Shown here: positions 47,723-59,343 of the stretch, piece after piece
Position numbering within the stretch: the first letter of the stretch is position 1
Layout of the letters: every line of letters begins with the position of its first letter
Assembly: GCA_025403435.1 (NCBI GenBank)
Contig: CM046347.1
Coordinates: 20,361,110 to 20,425,109 of the forward strand
Source of the DNA: Artocarpus heterophyllus
Taxonomy: Eukaryota; Streptophyta; Magnoliopsida; Rosales; Moraceae
Direction: 5' to 3'
DNA: 64,000 nt
Position numbers and translations under genes: made by a program
Notes under the pieces: model-generated
The model's database searches: none
Seen by the model: the letters and a program-made list of their open reading frames with translations, nothing else
What the model was told of the DNA's origin: nothing

Positions 47723-49493
47723 GGTGGAAGCTCGGGGACGTGATTTAGCAACCGAGAACGAGGATTGAAGCTTCGATTCGAGGTTAGTTTTGAAATTTCT
47801 AAACTTTTTTCAAAATTTTCAATTTTGTGCATTTTTGAAATCTAGGTTTGTTTAACCCTAGAAAACCTTGGATTTGAGTTAAATGAACTTAGAACAACTA
47901 GAATCTAAGCTTAGATTGAAGAAAAACAAATTGGATTCAAGATTTTTCATTTTTCCTCAATTTTTCCTATTTTTGGATTTTTGGGATTTTTGTGTTTGAA
48001 TCTTGTTTAAATGAGTTTTAAAGTGTCTAAATATGTTTTTCTATCATCTATGAATGTTTTCCATGCCTGAGATTTGAGAAAAACAGTTTAGAATCAAGAT
48101 TTGGTTTTTGGGGAAATCGAAACCCGTGGCTGGAATTTCTGGGTTTTCCTAGTTCGGCAGACCGAACTGCGTGTTCGGTAGGCCAGAATAGGGATCGGCA
48201 GGCCGGTGTTCTTCAGTCCGGCAGGCCAAACCTGGAAATTGTTCGGCCGACCGAACTTTGCTTCCGGCAGGCCAAACTGTGCAGTTTGGCAGGCCGAAGC
48301 AAGGAGTCCGGCAGGCCGACCGAGGCATGGAAATTTTTGTGATTTTTACCCGTTTTCACTGTTTTGAACCCTGATTTAAATTCCAACCTTATAGAATGAT
48401 TTTAAAGGTACAAATGGCACACTAGGACATCATGAAATGATTTAGTAACATAGGATGTCTTGAACTAGATATTGATCGACTTAGTTTGTATCTAGGATCG
48501 TTCGTGGTTCCGCAGAGCTAACGTATAGCGGACCGAGATTACGGTGTGGGGCACCAGCAAGAGTATTGAGGTAGGACTTCTACCCCATTTCTTTGGTAGC
48601 CTGGTTTTGAAATGATTTGGCTTTGAAAAGGATTTCTATTAAAATGTTTTCAACGGTTGTTTGAAAATGAATTTATCGGTTATATTTTAATATACCGTGA
48701 TCTGAAATGAACTTCATAATGAATGTAAATGACAACACTCGGTAATTGGGTTTTGAATGATGATGATAATAAACACATAGGCATGATGCCATATCAGAGA
48801 TTGGGTCGTGTAGCGATCGACCTTGGGGGCAGGTCCCGAAACCCAGCTGGGCCACTACGGTGGTGATACTATGGTTTGCCTAGGAAAAAGAAAATGATAT
48901 TTCTGGTTATCTAAGTAAACTATTCTGGGTAAGAATGGTTTTACTTAAAATTGTTTATTTATTTATCTATTTATTTATTTAAGGTTTCTTTTAAATAATT
49001 CCTGAATAATGAAATGTTCCTTTAAATTAAATTATTTTATAAAACATAGTCCTACTGAGCCTTTCGCTCACGTTTTATTTGTTTTAAATTTCCCCCTCTA
49101 GGTGGTTTCCCATTTAGGTTTGGAGAGGATTCTTCGGACCGAACTCAGGAGCAATAGGAGGATTGATTTATATTTTGTATTATTTAATCAAGGCATGTAA
49201 GATTTAACTTTATTTGTATCCTGGACTGTGATTGTATTTATGATATTGTCAGTACCATGTGTGTGCACAAGTTGTGGGTTGTGGAACCCATACTCGCGGC
49301 TTTATTATTTTAATATTTATTCGTTTAATGTTTTAAATTGTCTAATGTATATGAACTCTTTACAAAGTGTTTTAATGAATCCCACACTTTATATTTAATT
49401 CAACCCCCCTTAAACTCTAGATTTTTAATTAAATTCTCCTTTAATTAATTTAAATAATCCACCACGTCACCTCCCGTACTCCGGGGCGTGACA
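47723..49493 (+). repeat. Gypsy-2 5' LTR, second part
   Basis: It continues the LTR after Copia-2 with AAGCTCGGGGACG and ends CCGGGGCGTGACA. It carries the palindrome array at 48152-48324. A CCTACTGAGCCTTTCGCTCA motif near 49051 resembles the GAGCGAAAGCTCA module of the solo LTRs. Confidence 0.9.
48152..48324. repeat. Palindrome array in the Gypsy-2 5' LTR
   Basis: Eight units, for example GTTCGGCAGACCGAAC, GATCGGCAGGCCGG, GTCCGGCAGGCCAAAC, GTTCGGCCGACCGAAC and GTCCGGCAGGCCGACC, are set 10-20 bases apart. This is the same unit as in the Copia leaders, in a retrotransposon of another superfamily. Confidence 0.9.
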
Positions 49494-49496
49494 GAA

Positions 49497-49508
49497 TGGT
49501 ATCAGAGC
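49497..49508 (+). other. Gypsy-2 primer-binding site
   Basis: TGGTATCAGAGC lies three bases after the LTR and is complementary to the initiator tRNA-Met 3' end. Confidence 0.95.
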
Positions 49509-49598
49509 TCAAGGTTATGAACCTTGGGAATTGTGCACACATAGGTTTGACAATGAAATACCTCTGACAGTCCAAATTTTGTTTTCAGAAGTAAGAGA

Positions 49599-52500
49599 AT
49601 GGCACCTAAACGTCATTCGACAGCTGACGCCAAGTTCAAAAATGATGAGAGCTTGATGAGGTCTATGTTTGCGGCTTTTCGGCAGATGGCAGCCAGGGCT
49701 AGGCCGGGAGATTCTGATGTTGGTAGTTGGCATGCGTACTTTAAGGAATTTCGGCGGGCGTCTATTCCGACTTTTGATGGCAATGGGGATCCGCAGTTAG
49801 CAGAAATTGGCTGGATTCGATCTTGAAGCATTTGGATACTCTTGGTGTGCCTGAGGAGTATTGTGTGGGGTTTGCTGCGTATAAGCTCAAGGGTGGCGCT
49901 AACACTTGGTGGAAGCAGGCTAAGCGTCTGGAGCGCGGTGGTGATATCAGTTGGGACAGGTTCGAGGAGCTGTTCTATGATCAATATTTTTTGCAGGGAT
50001 ATAGACATCAGAAGGTAGCTGAGTTCTACAGGTTACAGTAGGGTGATCTGTCAGTTCGAGAGTATGAGGTAAAGTTTAATGAGTTGGCTAGGTTTGCTCC
50101 ATCAACGGTGGCATCGGAGCATGAAAAGTGTATTAAGTTTCAGGAAGGGCTCAAGGCTCCTATTCGGCGGCAGTTGGTTGCTCTACGGCTTAGGAGTTTT
50201 GGAGAGCTTGTGTCGTCGGCGATCTCTGTGGAGAATGATTATGTGCAGTATTGTGAGGACCGAGCCAAGGCTTCAGGAGGACCGCAGAGGAGTGGTAGGA
50301 AGAGCACCAGTAGTCGTCCAGCTCCGGGGAAAGGCAAGCAAGGCGGTGCGACCAGTGGTAGCAGCAGTTCGTCTGGCAGGGGGCAGCAGCAATCCCTACA
50401 GCTTTCATTGTCATTTCTGTCAGCAGCCCAGACACATCAAGAGGAATTGCCCGATCAGGAGTGCTCGTCTTGGATCTCAGACCGGGGAGGATGCCAGTCG
50501 TCAGTCTCAGTCTCAGCCTCAGACCCTACCTCCGCCTCCGCAGTACCCGCAGTTACAGTATCCCCAGTTCTCTCCTCAGCAATTCTCATATCCAGCACGG
50601 AGGCAACAGCTGCAGCATTTTCAGCGCAGTGTTCCTCAGTATAGAGCACCGAGTATAGGTAGTGTGCAGTCGTCTCCATCTCAGCAGCATCGACCGAGTA
50701 ATCCAGGACCCAGCAATGTCGGTAGAGGGAAAGGAAAGGCGCCAGTGCAGGTTCATGCAATGGCATCTGGAGGGTCAGATTCTCAGACTGGTAACGCGGT
50801 TGTCGATGGTATGATCTTGGTTTCTAGATCTTTAGCTCGTGTTTTATTCGATACCGGTGCCTCTCATTCTCTCATTTCGAGTTCTTTTGTACATGCCTTG
50901 GGATTAGAGATAGAAGAGTTTAATGAACCCCTAGTCATAACTTCTCCCTTGGGGCGGGTATGTGTAAATTGTATGTGTAAATCCTGTAAAATAAGGATTG
51001 GGAATGAGATTCTGAAAAGTGATTTGATTATACTCCCCATGAGCTCCTATGATGTAATTCTAGGGATGGACTGGTTGTCCAGGTATAGTGCAGTCGTGGA
51101 CTGCCAACTTAAAAAAGTGACCTTAGTGTCTGATAGGGAGACGGTGATCACCTACCAGGGTGGTGGTGATTAGTTAATGAGTGAGCGTCTCATGAAGTCA
51201 TGTCTAGGAGGGCGAAGAATCTAGGTTGTTGTGCTTTTCTTGCCAATCTAGATTGCGAGCCCTATGTTTTGAGAGGCAGTGTAGCGATTCCGGTAGTTGA
51301 TGAGTTCGAGGATGTCTTCCCCGACGAGTTGCCAGGATTACCACCGCATCGGGAGATTGAGTTTGGTATTGAGTTGTTTCCAGGAACATCACCGATTTCT
51401 ATGGCACCTTATTGGATGGCGCCGGCAGAAATGAAGGAATTGAGGAAGCAACTTTAGGAGCTTGCTGATAAAGGGTATATTCGAAACAGCACATTCCGTG
51501 GGGAGCACCGGTTTTTTTTGCTAAGAAGCATGATGGGACTCTCAGGTTATGTGTGGATTATCGGCAGCTAAATCGTGTTACGGTGAAGAACAAGTATCCC
51601 TTGCCTAGGATTGATGAGTTGTTTGATTAGTTGGGAGGTTCGCGATACTTCTCAAAGATTGATTTGCGGTCGGGTTATCATCAGCTCAGGATTAAGGAAG
51701 AGGATATTCCCAAGACAGCTTTTAGGACTCGGTATGGGCACTTTGAGTTCCTGGTTATGTCGTTTGGATTGACGAATGCTCCGGCAGCTTTCATGGATTT
51801 GATGAACAGGATATTTAGGCCATATCTGGATCAGTTCGTGATCGTGTTCATCGATGATATTCTTGTGTATTCTAAGACTTGGGAGGAGCATGAGCAGCAT
51901 CTCCGGATCGTGCTTCAGACTCTGCGGGAGCACCAGTTGTATGCTAAGAGGGAAAAGTGTGAGTTCTGGTTGACTGAGGTCAAGTTTCTGGGTCATGTTA
52001 TCTCGGAGCATGGTATTTCTGTGGATCCGTCCAAGATTGAAGCTATATTGGAGTGGGAACGACCAAGGAATGTAGCGGAGATTCGCAGCTTCTTAGGTCT
52101 TGCTGGATATTATAAGAAATTTGTAAAGGATTTTTCGAAGATTGCAGCTCCGTTGACGAGATTGATCAAGAAAAATGTCAGGTTTGAGTGGGATGAAGAT
52201 TGTGAGCTTGCTTTTTAGGAATTGAAGAACCGGTTGACTTTAGCTCCAGTGTTGGTTATTCCTAGCAGTGACGAGCCGTATGAGGTTTATGCGGATGCTT
52301 TAGGGCACGGACTTGGATGCGTGTTGATGCAGCATGGACGTGTAGTTGCGTACGGATCGAGACAGCTACGACCTCACGAGCGGAATTATCCTACTCATGA
52401 TTTAGAGCTTGCGGCGGTGATTTACGCGCTGAAGATTTGGAGGTGTTACTTGTATGGAGCATCGTTTCAGGTCTTCTCCGATCATAAGAGTTTGAGATAT

Positions 52501-54189
52501 TTGTTCACTCAGAGGGATCTTAATTTGAGGCAGCGTAGATGGGTAGAGTACATGGAGGATTATGATTTTGCATTGCAGTATCATCCCGGGAAAGCTAATG
52601 TGGTCGCGGACGCGCTTAGCAGGAAGTCTTCAGGGATTCTCGCTTGTTTGGTTTTTGAGGACTGGAGCAGGGATGCGACGGTGAGTGAGTATCGGCTACG
52701 GTATCATGAAGACTGTGATCGCGTTTTGGTGTATCATATGGAAGCGACTCCAGCTCTTGCTATGATGGTGAAGCAAAGTCAGTGGCAGGATTGGCATTTG
52801 CAGGGAATTTGATCGCGGATTTAGAACGGGGAGCAATTTGAAGAATGGAGCGTGCATGCAGATAAATCGTTGTACTTCCGGGAGCGTCTTGCAGTTCCAG
52901 CTATCGCCGAAGTGATGAAAGCCGTTTTGGACGAAGCTCATAGGTCTCAGTTTGCTATTCATCCGTGGAGCACAAAGATGTATCACGATTTGAAGAGGCA
53001 GTATTGGTGGAGAGGCATGAAGAAAGATGTTCGAGAGTACGTGGCCAAGTGTTCGATGAGTCTTTAGGTGAAAGCCGAGCATCAGAAACCCGCAGGTTAG
53101 CTTCAGCCGCTTCCTATTCCAAGGTGGAAATGGGAGCATGTGACGATGGATTTTCTCACAGGTTTGCCAAGGACGGAGCAGCGGCACGATGCAGTTTGGG
53201 TTGTGGTCGACAGGTTGACGAAATCGGCGCATTTCATTCCGTTTAGGTCGACGTGTTCGAGAAGGGTTCTCGGGGAGTTGTATATGCAGAATATTGTGAG
53301 GTTGCATGGAGTTCCTTTGTCCATCACCTCTGATCGAGACACCAGGTTTAATGCTAAGTACTGGAGGAGTTTTCAGGAGGCTTTAGGTACGGATTTGAAC
53401 TTCAGTACGGCGTTTCATCCTCAGACTGATGGGCAGTCTGAGCGGGTTATTCAGGTTCTCGAGGATATGTTGCGTGCCTGTGCGTTGGACTTCGGCGGGA
53501 ATTGGAAGCAATGTTTGCATCTGGCGGAATTCGCATACAACAATAGTTATCAGGCGAGTATTGGCATGGCACCATTTGAGGCGTTGTATGGGCGACCGTG
53601 TCGGTCACCTGTGTGTTGGGCCGAGCTGGAAGATAGGGTTATTCTTGGGCCGGATGAGATTCGTGATAGCAACGAGAAAGTCGCGGTGATTCGAGATCGG
53701 TTGAGGGCAGCTCAGAGTCGGCAGAAGAGTTACGCGGATAGGAGACGTAGACCCTTAGAGTTCACGGTTGGAGATTTTGTTCTCTTGAGGGTATCGCCTT
53801 GTAAAGGAACTATGCGGTTCGGAGTAAGTGGGAAGCTCGCGCCAAGGTATATTGGGCCGTTCAATATCACTCAGCGTGTTGGTGTGGTCGCTTATCGGCT
53901 TGATCTTCCGCCCGAACTTTCTCATGTTCACGATGTGTTTCATGTGTCGATGCTTAGGAAATGTCTGCCTGAGCAAGGTAAGATAGTTTCATTTCGCGAT
54001 GTGCAGGTTTAGGAAGATACGACGTACGAAGAAGTGCCGATTCAGATTATCGACCGAAAAGTGATTAGCTTGCGTCGTCGTGAGATACCGTTGGTAAAGG
54101 TCATGTGGCAGCATCATGGGGTTGATGAAGCCACTTGGGAGCTAGAGTCGAGTATGCGGGAATTGTATCCGCATTTGTTTTGTTTCTGA
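49599..54189 (+). pseudogene. Gypsy-2 gag-pol with chromodomain tail, many TAG stops
   Basis: The first codon is the ATG giving MAPKRHSTADAKFKND. Gag follows with the block YKLKGGANTWWKQAKRLERG, then a zinc knuckle CHFCQQPRHIKRNC (50409-50450; the usual G before H is R). Protease DTGAS is at 50850. RT runs from about 51300 with FIDD at 51847-51858, RNase H covers 52290-52620, the integrase zinc region is near 52920-53060 (one Cys of HHCC is Ser), and the integrase core has D at 53149, D at 53332 and E at 53440 (D,D35E). A GPY/F-like LAPRYIGPFNI follows, then a chromodomain-like end, VMWQHHGVDEATWELESSMR. Breaks: one-base deletions near 49805 and 51495, a frame change near 50383, another between 51173 and 51200, and stops at 50039, 51455, 51628, 52216, 52810, 52822, 53065, 53098 and 54010. 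It is not translatable as a unit. Confidence 0.92.
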
Positions 54190-54213
54190 AATGAGTTGTA
54201 AATTTCGAGGGCG

Positions 54214-54237
54214 AAATTTCTTTTAGGGGTGGAGAGT
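54214..54237 (+). other. Gypsy-2 polypurine tract region
   Basis: AAATTTCTTTTAGGGGTGGA, followed by GAGT, directly precedes TGTAACGCC. The preceding CGAGGGCGAAATTTC phrase is usual in Del-type elements. Confidence 0.8.
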
Positions 54238-54555
54238 TGTAACGCCCCAAAATTTATTTAATGTTAATGTAATATAAATGATGAATTAGTGTGCCATAAT
54301 TAATGTTTTAACATTAATTTGATTAATGGGTTGGATTTTTGAATTTTTGGTTGTTTTGTTAATTTGTTGAATTCAAATGGTTTCATATTGTTTTAAAATA
54401 GTGTTTTGAGTTTTAAAACACAACAATTTGTAAAATGTTAAAAATACTCCGTTTTACAAAACCGTGGGCGGCACATGGTTTTCGCACAGTAAAACCGCCC
54501 ACCATTTTCCTCTAATTGTTCTCTCTCTTTCTCCACTCTCCTCACTCTCTCCGGT

Positions 54556-54582
54556 TCCTCTCTCTCTCTCTCTCTCTCTCTC
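54556..54582. repeat. (TC)n microsatellite
   Basis: A run of about 13 TC units in the 3' LTR is expanded relative to the 5' LTR copy near 37930. Confidence 0.85.
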
Positions 54583-55103
54583 TTTTCTCTTTCATCGTGA
54601 GCCATCTCTCTCTCTCTCAAATTTTCTCTCAAAATTTTGAAAGAAAAATTCGAATCCAAGCTTCGGGTTAGCAAGGAGGAAGCTCGGGGACGTGATTTAG
54701 CAACCGAGAACGCGGATTGAAGCTTCGATTCGAGGTTAGTTTTGAAATTTCTAAACTTTTTTCAAAATTTTCAATTTTGTGCATTTTTGAAATCTAGGTT
54801 TGTTTAAGCCTAGAAAACCTTGGATTTGAGTTAAATGAACTTAGAACAACTAGAATCTAAGCTTAGATTGAAGAAAAACGAATTGGATTCAAGATTTTTC
54901 ATTTTTCCTCAATTTTTCCTATTTTTGGATTTTTGGGATTTTTGTGTTTGAATCTTGTTTAAATGAGTTTTAAAGTGTCTAAATATGTTTTTCTATCATC
55001 TATGAATGTTTTCCATGCCTGAGATTTGAGAAAAACAGGTTAGAATCAAGATTTGGGTTTTGGGGAAATCGAAACCCGTGGCTGGAATTTCTGGGTTTTC
55101 CCA

Positions 55104-55277
55104 GTTCGGCAGGCCGAACTGCGTGTTCGGTAGGCCGGAATAGGGATCGGTAGGCCGGTGTTCTTCAGTCCGGCAGGCCGAACCTGGAAATTGTTCGGCT
55201 GACCGAACTTTGCTTCCGGCAGGCCGAACTGTACAGTTCGGCAGGTCGAAGCAAGGAGTCCGGCAGGCCAACCGAGG
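55104..55277. repeat. Palindrome array in the Gypsy-2 3' LTR
   Basis: Eight units include the best example in the window, GTTCGGCAGGCCGAAC. Several units are perfect here where the 5' LTR copy is mutated, and the reverse, as expected after insertion. Confidence 0.9.
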
Positions 55278-56435
55278 CATGGAAATTTTTGTGATTTTTA
55301 CCCGTTTTCACTGTTTTGAACCCTGATTTAAATTCCAACCTTATAGAATGATTTTAAAGGTACAAATGGCACACTAGGACATCATGAAATGGTTTAGTAA
55401 CATAGAATGTCTTGAACTAGATATTGATCGACTTAGTTTGTATCTAGGATCTTTCGTGGTTCCACAGAGCTAACGTATAACAGACCGGGATTACGGTGTT
55501 GGGCACCGGCACGAGTATTGAGGTAGGACTTCTACCCCATTTCTTTGGTAGCCTGGTTTTGTAATGATTTGGCTTTGAAAAGGATTTCTATTAAAATATT
55601 TTCAACGGTTGTTTGAAAATGAATTTATCGGTTATATTTTAATATTCCGTGATCTGAAATAAACTTCATAATGAATGTAAATGACAACACTCCGTAATTG
55701 GGTTTTGAATGATGATGATAATAAACACATAGGCATGATGCCATATCAGAGATCGGGTCGTGTAGCGATCGACCTTAGGGGCAGGTCCCGAAACCCAGCT
55801 GGGCCACTACGGTGGTGATACTATGGTTTGCCTAGGAAAAAGAAAATGATATTTCTGGTTATCTAAGTAAACTATTCTGGGTAAGAATGGTTTTACTTAA
55901 AATTGTTTATTTATTTATCTATTTATTTATTTAAGGTTTCTTTTAAATAATTCCTGAATAACGAAATATTCCTTTAAATTAAATTATTTTGTAAAACATA
56001 GTCCTACTGAGCCTTTCGCTCACGTTTTATTTGTTTTAAATTTCCCCCTCTAGGTGGTTTCCCATTTAGGTTTGGAGAGGATTCTTTGGATCGAACTCAG
56101 GAGCAATAGGAGGATTGATTTATATTTTGTATTATTTAATCAAGACATGTAAGATTTAACTTTATTTGTATCCTGGACTGTGATTGTATTTATGATATTG
56201 TCAGTACCATGTGTGTGCACAAGTTGTGGGTTGTGGAACCCATACTCGCGGCTTTATTATTTTAATATTTATTCGTTTAATGTTTTAAATTGTCTAATGT
56301 ACATGAACTCTTTACAAAGTGTTTTAATGAATCCCACACTTTATATTTAATTCAACCCCCCTTAAACTTTGGATTTTTAATTAAATTCTTCTTTAATTAA
56401 TTTAAATAATCCGCCACGTCACCTCCCGTTCTCCG

Positions 56436-56924
56436 AGTCATAAAATTTAGCTGAAGATTGAAACAAATCTATATATTTCATTTATTTTCTCATAGTAAAA
56501 AATGATTTACTTTTGAAGATTGATGACTATTATAGGTTGGTTACAAAACTTGGTTCAAGCTAATAGTTTAAACTCAAATAATATAAAACTCAATAAACTA
56601 TGGTTTAAAGCTAACACATGCTTAGTGGTTAAAACAATCTGGTTTGAACCAAGCACTTAACACACTATAATGGTTAGTCATTATTTGGACAAAGTTTTGT
56701 TTTTTCATATTATTTGGTCAAAGTCAAGTCGGACATGTACACATAATTCAACGTCAATTTAAGAGAGCAAAAAGCACGTTTGATTAGAATTAAAATCTGT
56801 GCTAGAACGAATTGATTCCAACACCATTGTTATAAAAGATAGACACATAGATACTTTCCTGATTAACTTGATTCATTTCGTTGCTCATTCTTACTAACCA
56901 CCGTTGGCATCCTTTATATTTTAG
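56436..56924 (+). other. Probable TNL intron 1 remnant
   Basis: AT-rich sequence without TIR-like coding lies between the truncated Gypsy-2 LTR and the splice acceptor TTTATATTTTAG at 56913-56924. In TNL genes an intron separates the TIR exon from the NBS exon, so this is its likely 3' part. Confidence 0.5.
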
Positions 56925-58030
56925 GCCTGAGTGAAAATTAGTTGAAGCAATTGTAGAAGATGTTCTGAGGAAATTGAACCGTGTGCAACCATCAAATTTT
57001 GGTTTGGAGGATCTTGTTGGGATTGACGAACAAATTAAGGAAATTAAATCAATGTTAAATGTTTGCTCTCCAAAAGTACGTATTGTAGGTATTTGGGGAA
57101 TGCGCGGTATAGGTAAAACAACACTTGCCCAAGTTATATTTGATCAACTCTCTTCTCAATTTGAAGCCCGTTGCTTTATTCCAAATGTAAGGGAAGAATC
57201 AAAGAAGAAATCATTGATTAAGTTAAGAAACAAGCTTATTGCAGAACTATTGAATGAAGAACGGCTAAATGTGGGAACCCCATCTCTAGTACCAGCTTTT
57301 GTCAAAGAAAGGCTCCAATGTACAAAGGTGCTCATTGTTCTCGATGATGTAAACTGTGTAGAGCAATTAAACTCTTTTCTTGGGGACCGGGACATGTCTA
57401 GTATTGAAAGCAGGATTATTATAACCACTAGAGATGCCACAATGCTCAGGGATATTGCAGTAGATGGAATGTAGTGGTTAAGCAACTAAACTTTAATGAG
57501 GCTCTGCAACTATTTAATTTGATAGCTTTTAGAGGAAACTCTCCTGATATGGGCTATATGGAGCTATCAAAGAATGTGGTAAAGCATGCCGGAGGCATTC
57601 CATTGGCGATCCGAGTTTTGGGTTCTCACTTTCGTTCACTTCCTTCCCAGAGCAAAGAAAGCTGGGAAATGGCATTGGGTAAACTAAAAGTTGTTCCTCA
57701 TGAAAAAATTCAAAATGCATTGAGGGTAAGTTATGATGGACTAGATGACAAGGAAAAGGACATATTCTTGACATGGCATGTATCTTCAAAGGAATGAGTA
57801 GAGGGCGTGTAGAAAAAATATTAAATGCTTGTGACTTGTTTGCGGATACTGGAATAGGAGCTCTAATTGATAAGTCTCTTGTAACTATTTCATATGGGGA
57901 GAGGCTTTGGATGCATGATGTGGTGCAAGAAATGGGTCAGAATATTGTTCGTCAAGAATCTAAAGAACGTGTAGAGCGTAGTAGGTTGTGGATTGCTGAA
58001 GATGCTCATCATGTGTTGGAGAATAATGAA

Positions 58031-58341
58031 GTAAGTGCAAACATATGTCAATTACTCATTTTAAAATTCATGAACCTTTTGAAAATAAAACAACAAAAAT
58101 TTTTTTTTTAATCCAATATAGTTACGTGCCAACTTAGATATGATATTTCAATTTCTTGAGTTGCGGTTCAATTATACTAATTTCATACCCAAAAAAAAAA
58201 AAAAGTCTCTACGTAGTGCACTTTTTCCGCATATATTTTCTCATGATGTAAATCATAATTTCCCTGTGTCTACAACATATCCATACCTAAAGTAATTCAT
58301 TGTATTCTCTGCATGTTATTTACCTTATATTTTGATGACAG
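58031..58341 (+). other. TNL intron between NBS and LRR exons
   Basis: GTAAGTGC at 58031 to TTTTGATGACAG at 58341. The frame is phase 0 on both sides. AT-rich with a poly-A run near 58191; no other feature. Confidence 0.8.
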
Positions 58342-59343
58342 GGGACTGCAAAAATTCAGGGAATATTTCTGGACTTGTCCCAAATTGATGAATATATACA
58401 CTTGGAACCTTCAGCATTCCAAAAGATGCATAATTTACGATTGCTTAAAATTTATGATCCCTTTCATGAGAGACGAGGCAAATTATGCCTTCAAGATCTC
58501 AAGTGTCTTCCTCATTCTCTAAGGTTTCTCGAGTGGTATGAATACCCTTTAAAATATTTACCATCAAACTTAAGGCGCATTGATCTAAGTAACTCCATTT
58601 ATCTAACTCAAATTCCGTATCTCTCTAGTGCTCCTAATGTTAAGAGAATAAATCTTGCACATTGCACAAGCTTGCTTCACTTTCCTTTCCACATCTTACC
58701 AAATCTTAGCAGGCTTATTGAAGTAAATCTAAGCTATTGCAACAAGCTTCAGAGTGTTTCAGATAGCATATGCGATGCGGCATTTCATAGAACTTTTGCC
58801 CTCCAACGTTGTTCTAATCCAAGCCCTCTTCCGATGACTACAACTAGGAGTCTGGTGTCCTTAGACTTAAGTTCAACCAACATAACATCCTTGCCTTCAT
58901 CAATTAATTCTATCAATCCTTCTAAATTGTATCTTCGTAACTATACAAGACTTGCAAATCTTCCAAGCAGTATGAATAAGCTGGGTTCTCTGAAAATTCT
59001 TCATTTACGTGGTTTCTCAATCCTTGAGAGTTTCCCAGAGCTTCCATGGAATATTAGATGGTTGCATATTGGTGGGACGGCAATAAAAGAAGTGGCTTCC
59101 TCATCAATTGAGGGTTGGCTTGACCTCCAGTCTTTTAACTTGTCAGATTGCAAAAGTCTTCAGAGTTTGCCCACCAGCATTTTTAAGTTGAGGTCTCTTA
59201 CGTGGCTTAATCTGAGTGGTTGCTCAAATCTAAAGAACCTTCTAGAAATCTTAGATCCTATGGAAAGCTTAAAATATCTTAATTTAAGCGAAACAAGGAT
59301 TAAAGAGCTACCGCCATCAATAGAGCATCTAGTTAGTGTCTAA

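Larger units (their letters stand above)
37611..56435 (+). mobile_element. Gypsy-2: Tekay/Del-like chromovirus, dead, carrying Copia-2 in its 5' LTR
   Basis: 5' LTR 37611-49493 (interrupted by Copia-2), primer-binding site 49497-49508, gag-pol 49599-54189, polypurine tract before 54238, 3' LTR 54238-56435. Each LTR is about 2.2 kb once Copia-2 is removed. RT and RNase H come before integrase and the frame ends with a chromodomain-like tail, so it is a Ty3/Gypsy chromovirus. The 2-kb LTRs and pol wording point to the Tekay (Del) lineage. The 5' flank is CTGAAGC; the 3' LTR lacks its last ten or so bases and no target duplication is found, so a deletion occurred at the right edge. It is inserted in the TNL block, same strand as the gene. 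Confidence 0.88.
54238..56435 (+). repeat. Gypsy-2 3' LTR, right tip missing
   Basis: It matches the 5' LTR from TGTAACGCCCC to CTCCCGTTCTCCG, then departs (AGTCATAAAATTTAG instead of GGGCGTGACA). About ten terminal bases are therefore lost. The (TC)n run at about 54556-54582 is longer than its partner in the 5' LTR. The palindrome array lies at 55104-55277. Confidence 0.9.

Noticed and set aside
49497..49508. tRNA gene signal (TGGTATCAGAGC here and at 22067, 40087, 35758)
   Set aside because: This is only the 12-base primer-binding site next to LTR ends; no tRNA body is present.
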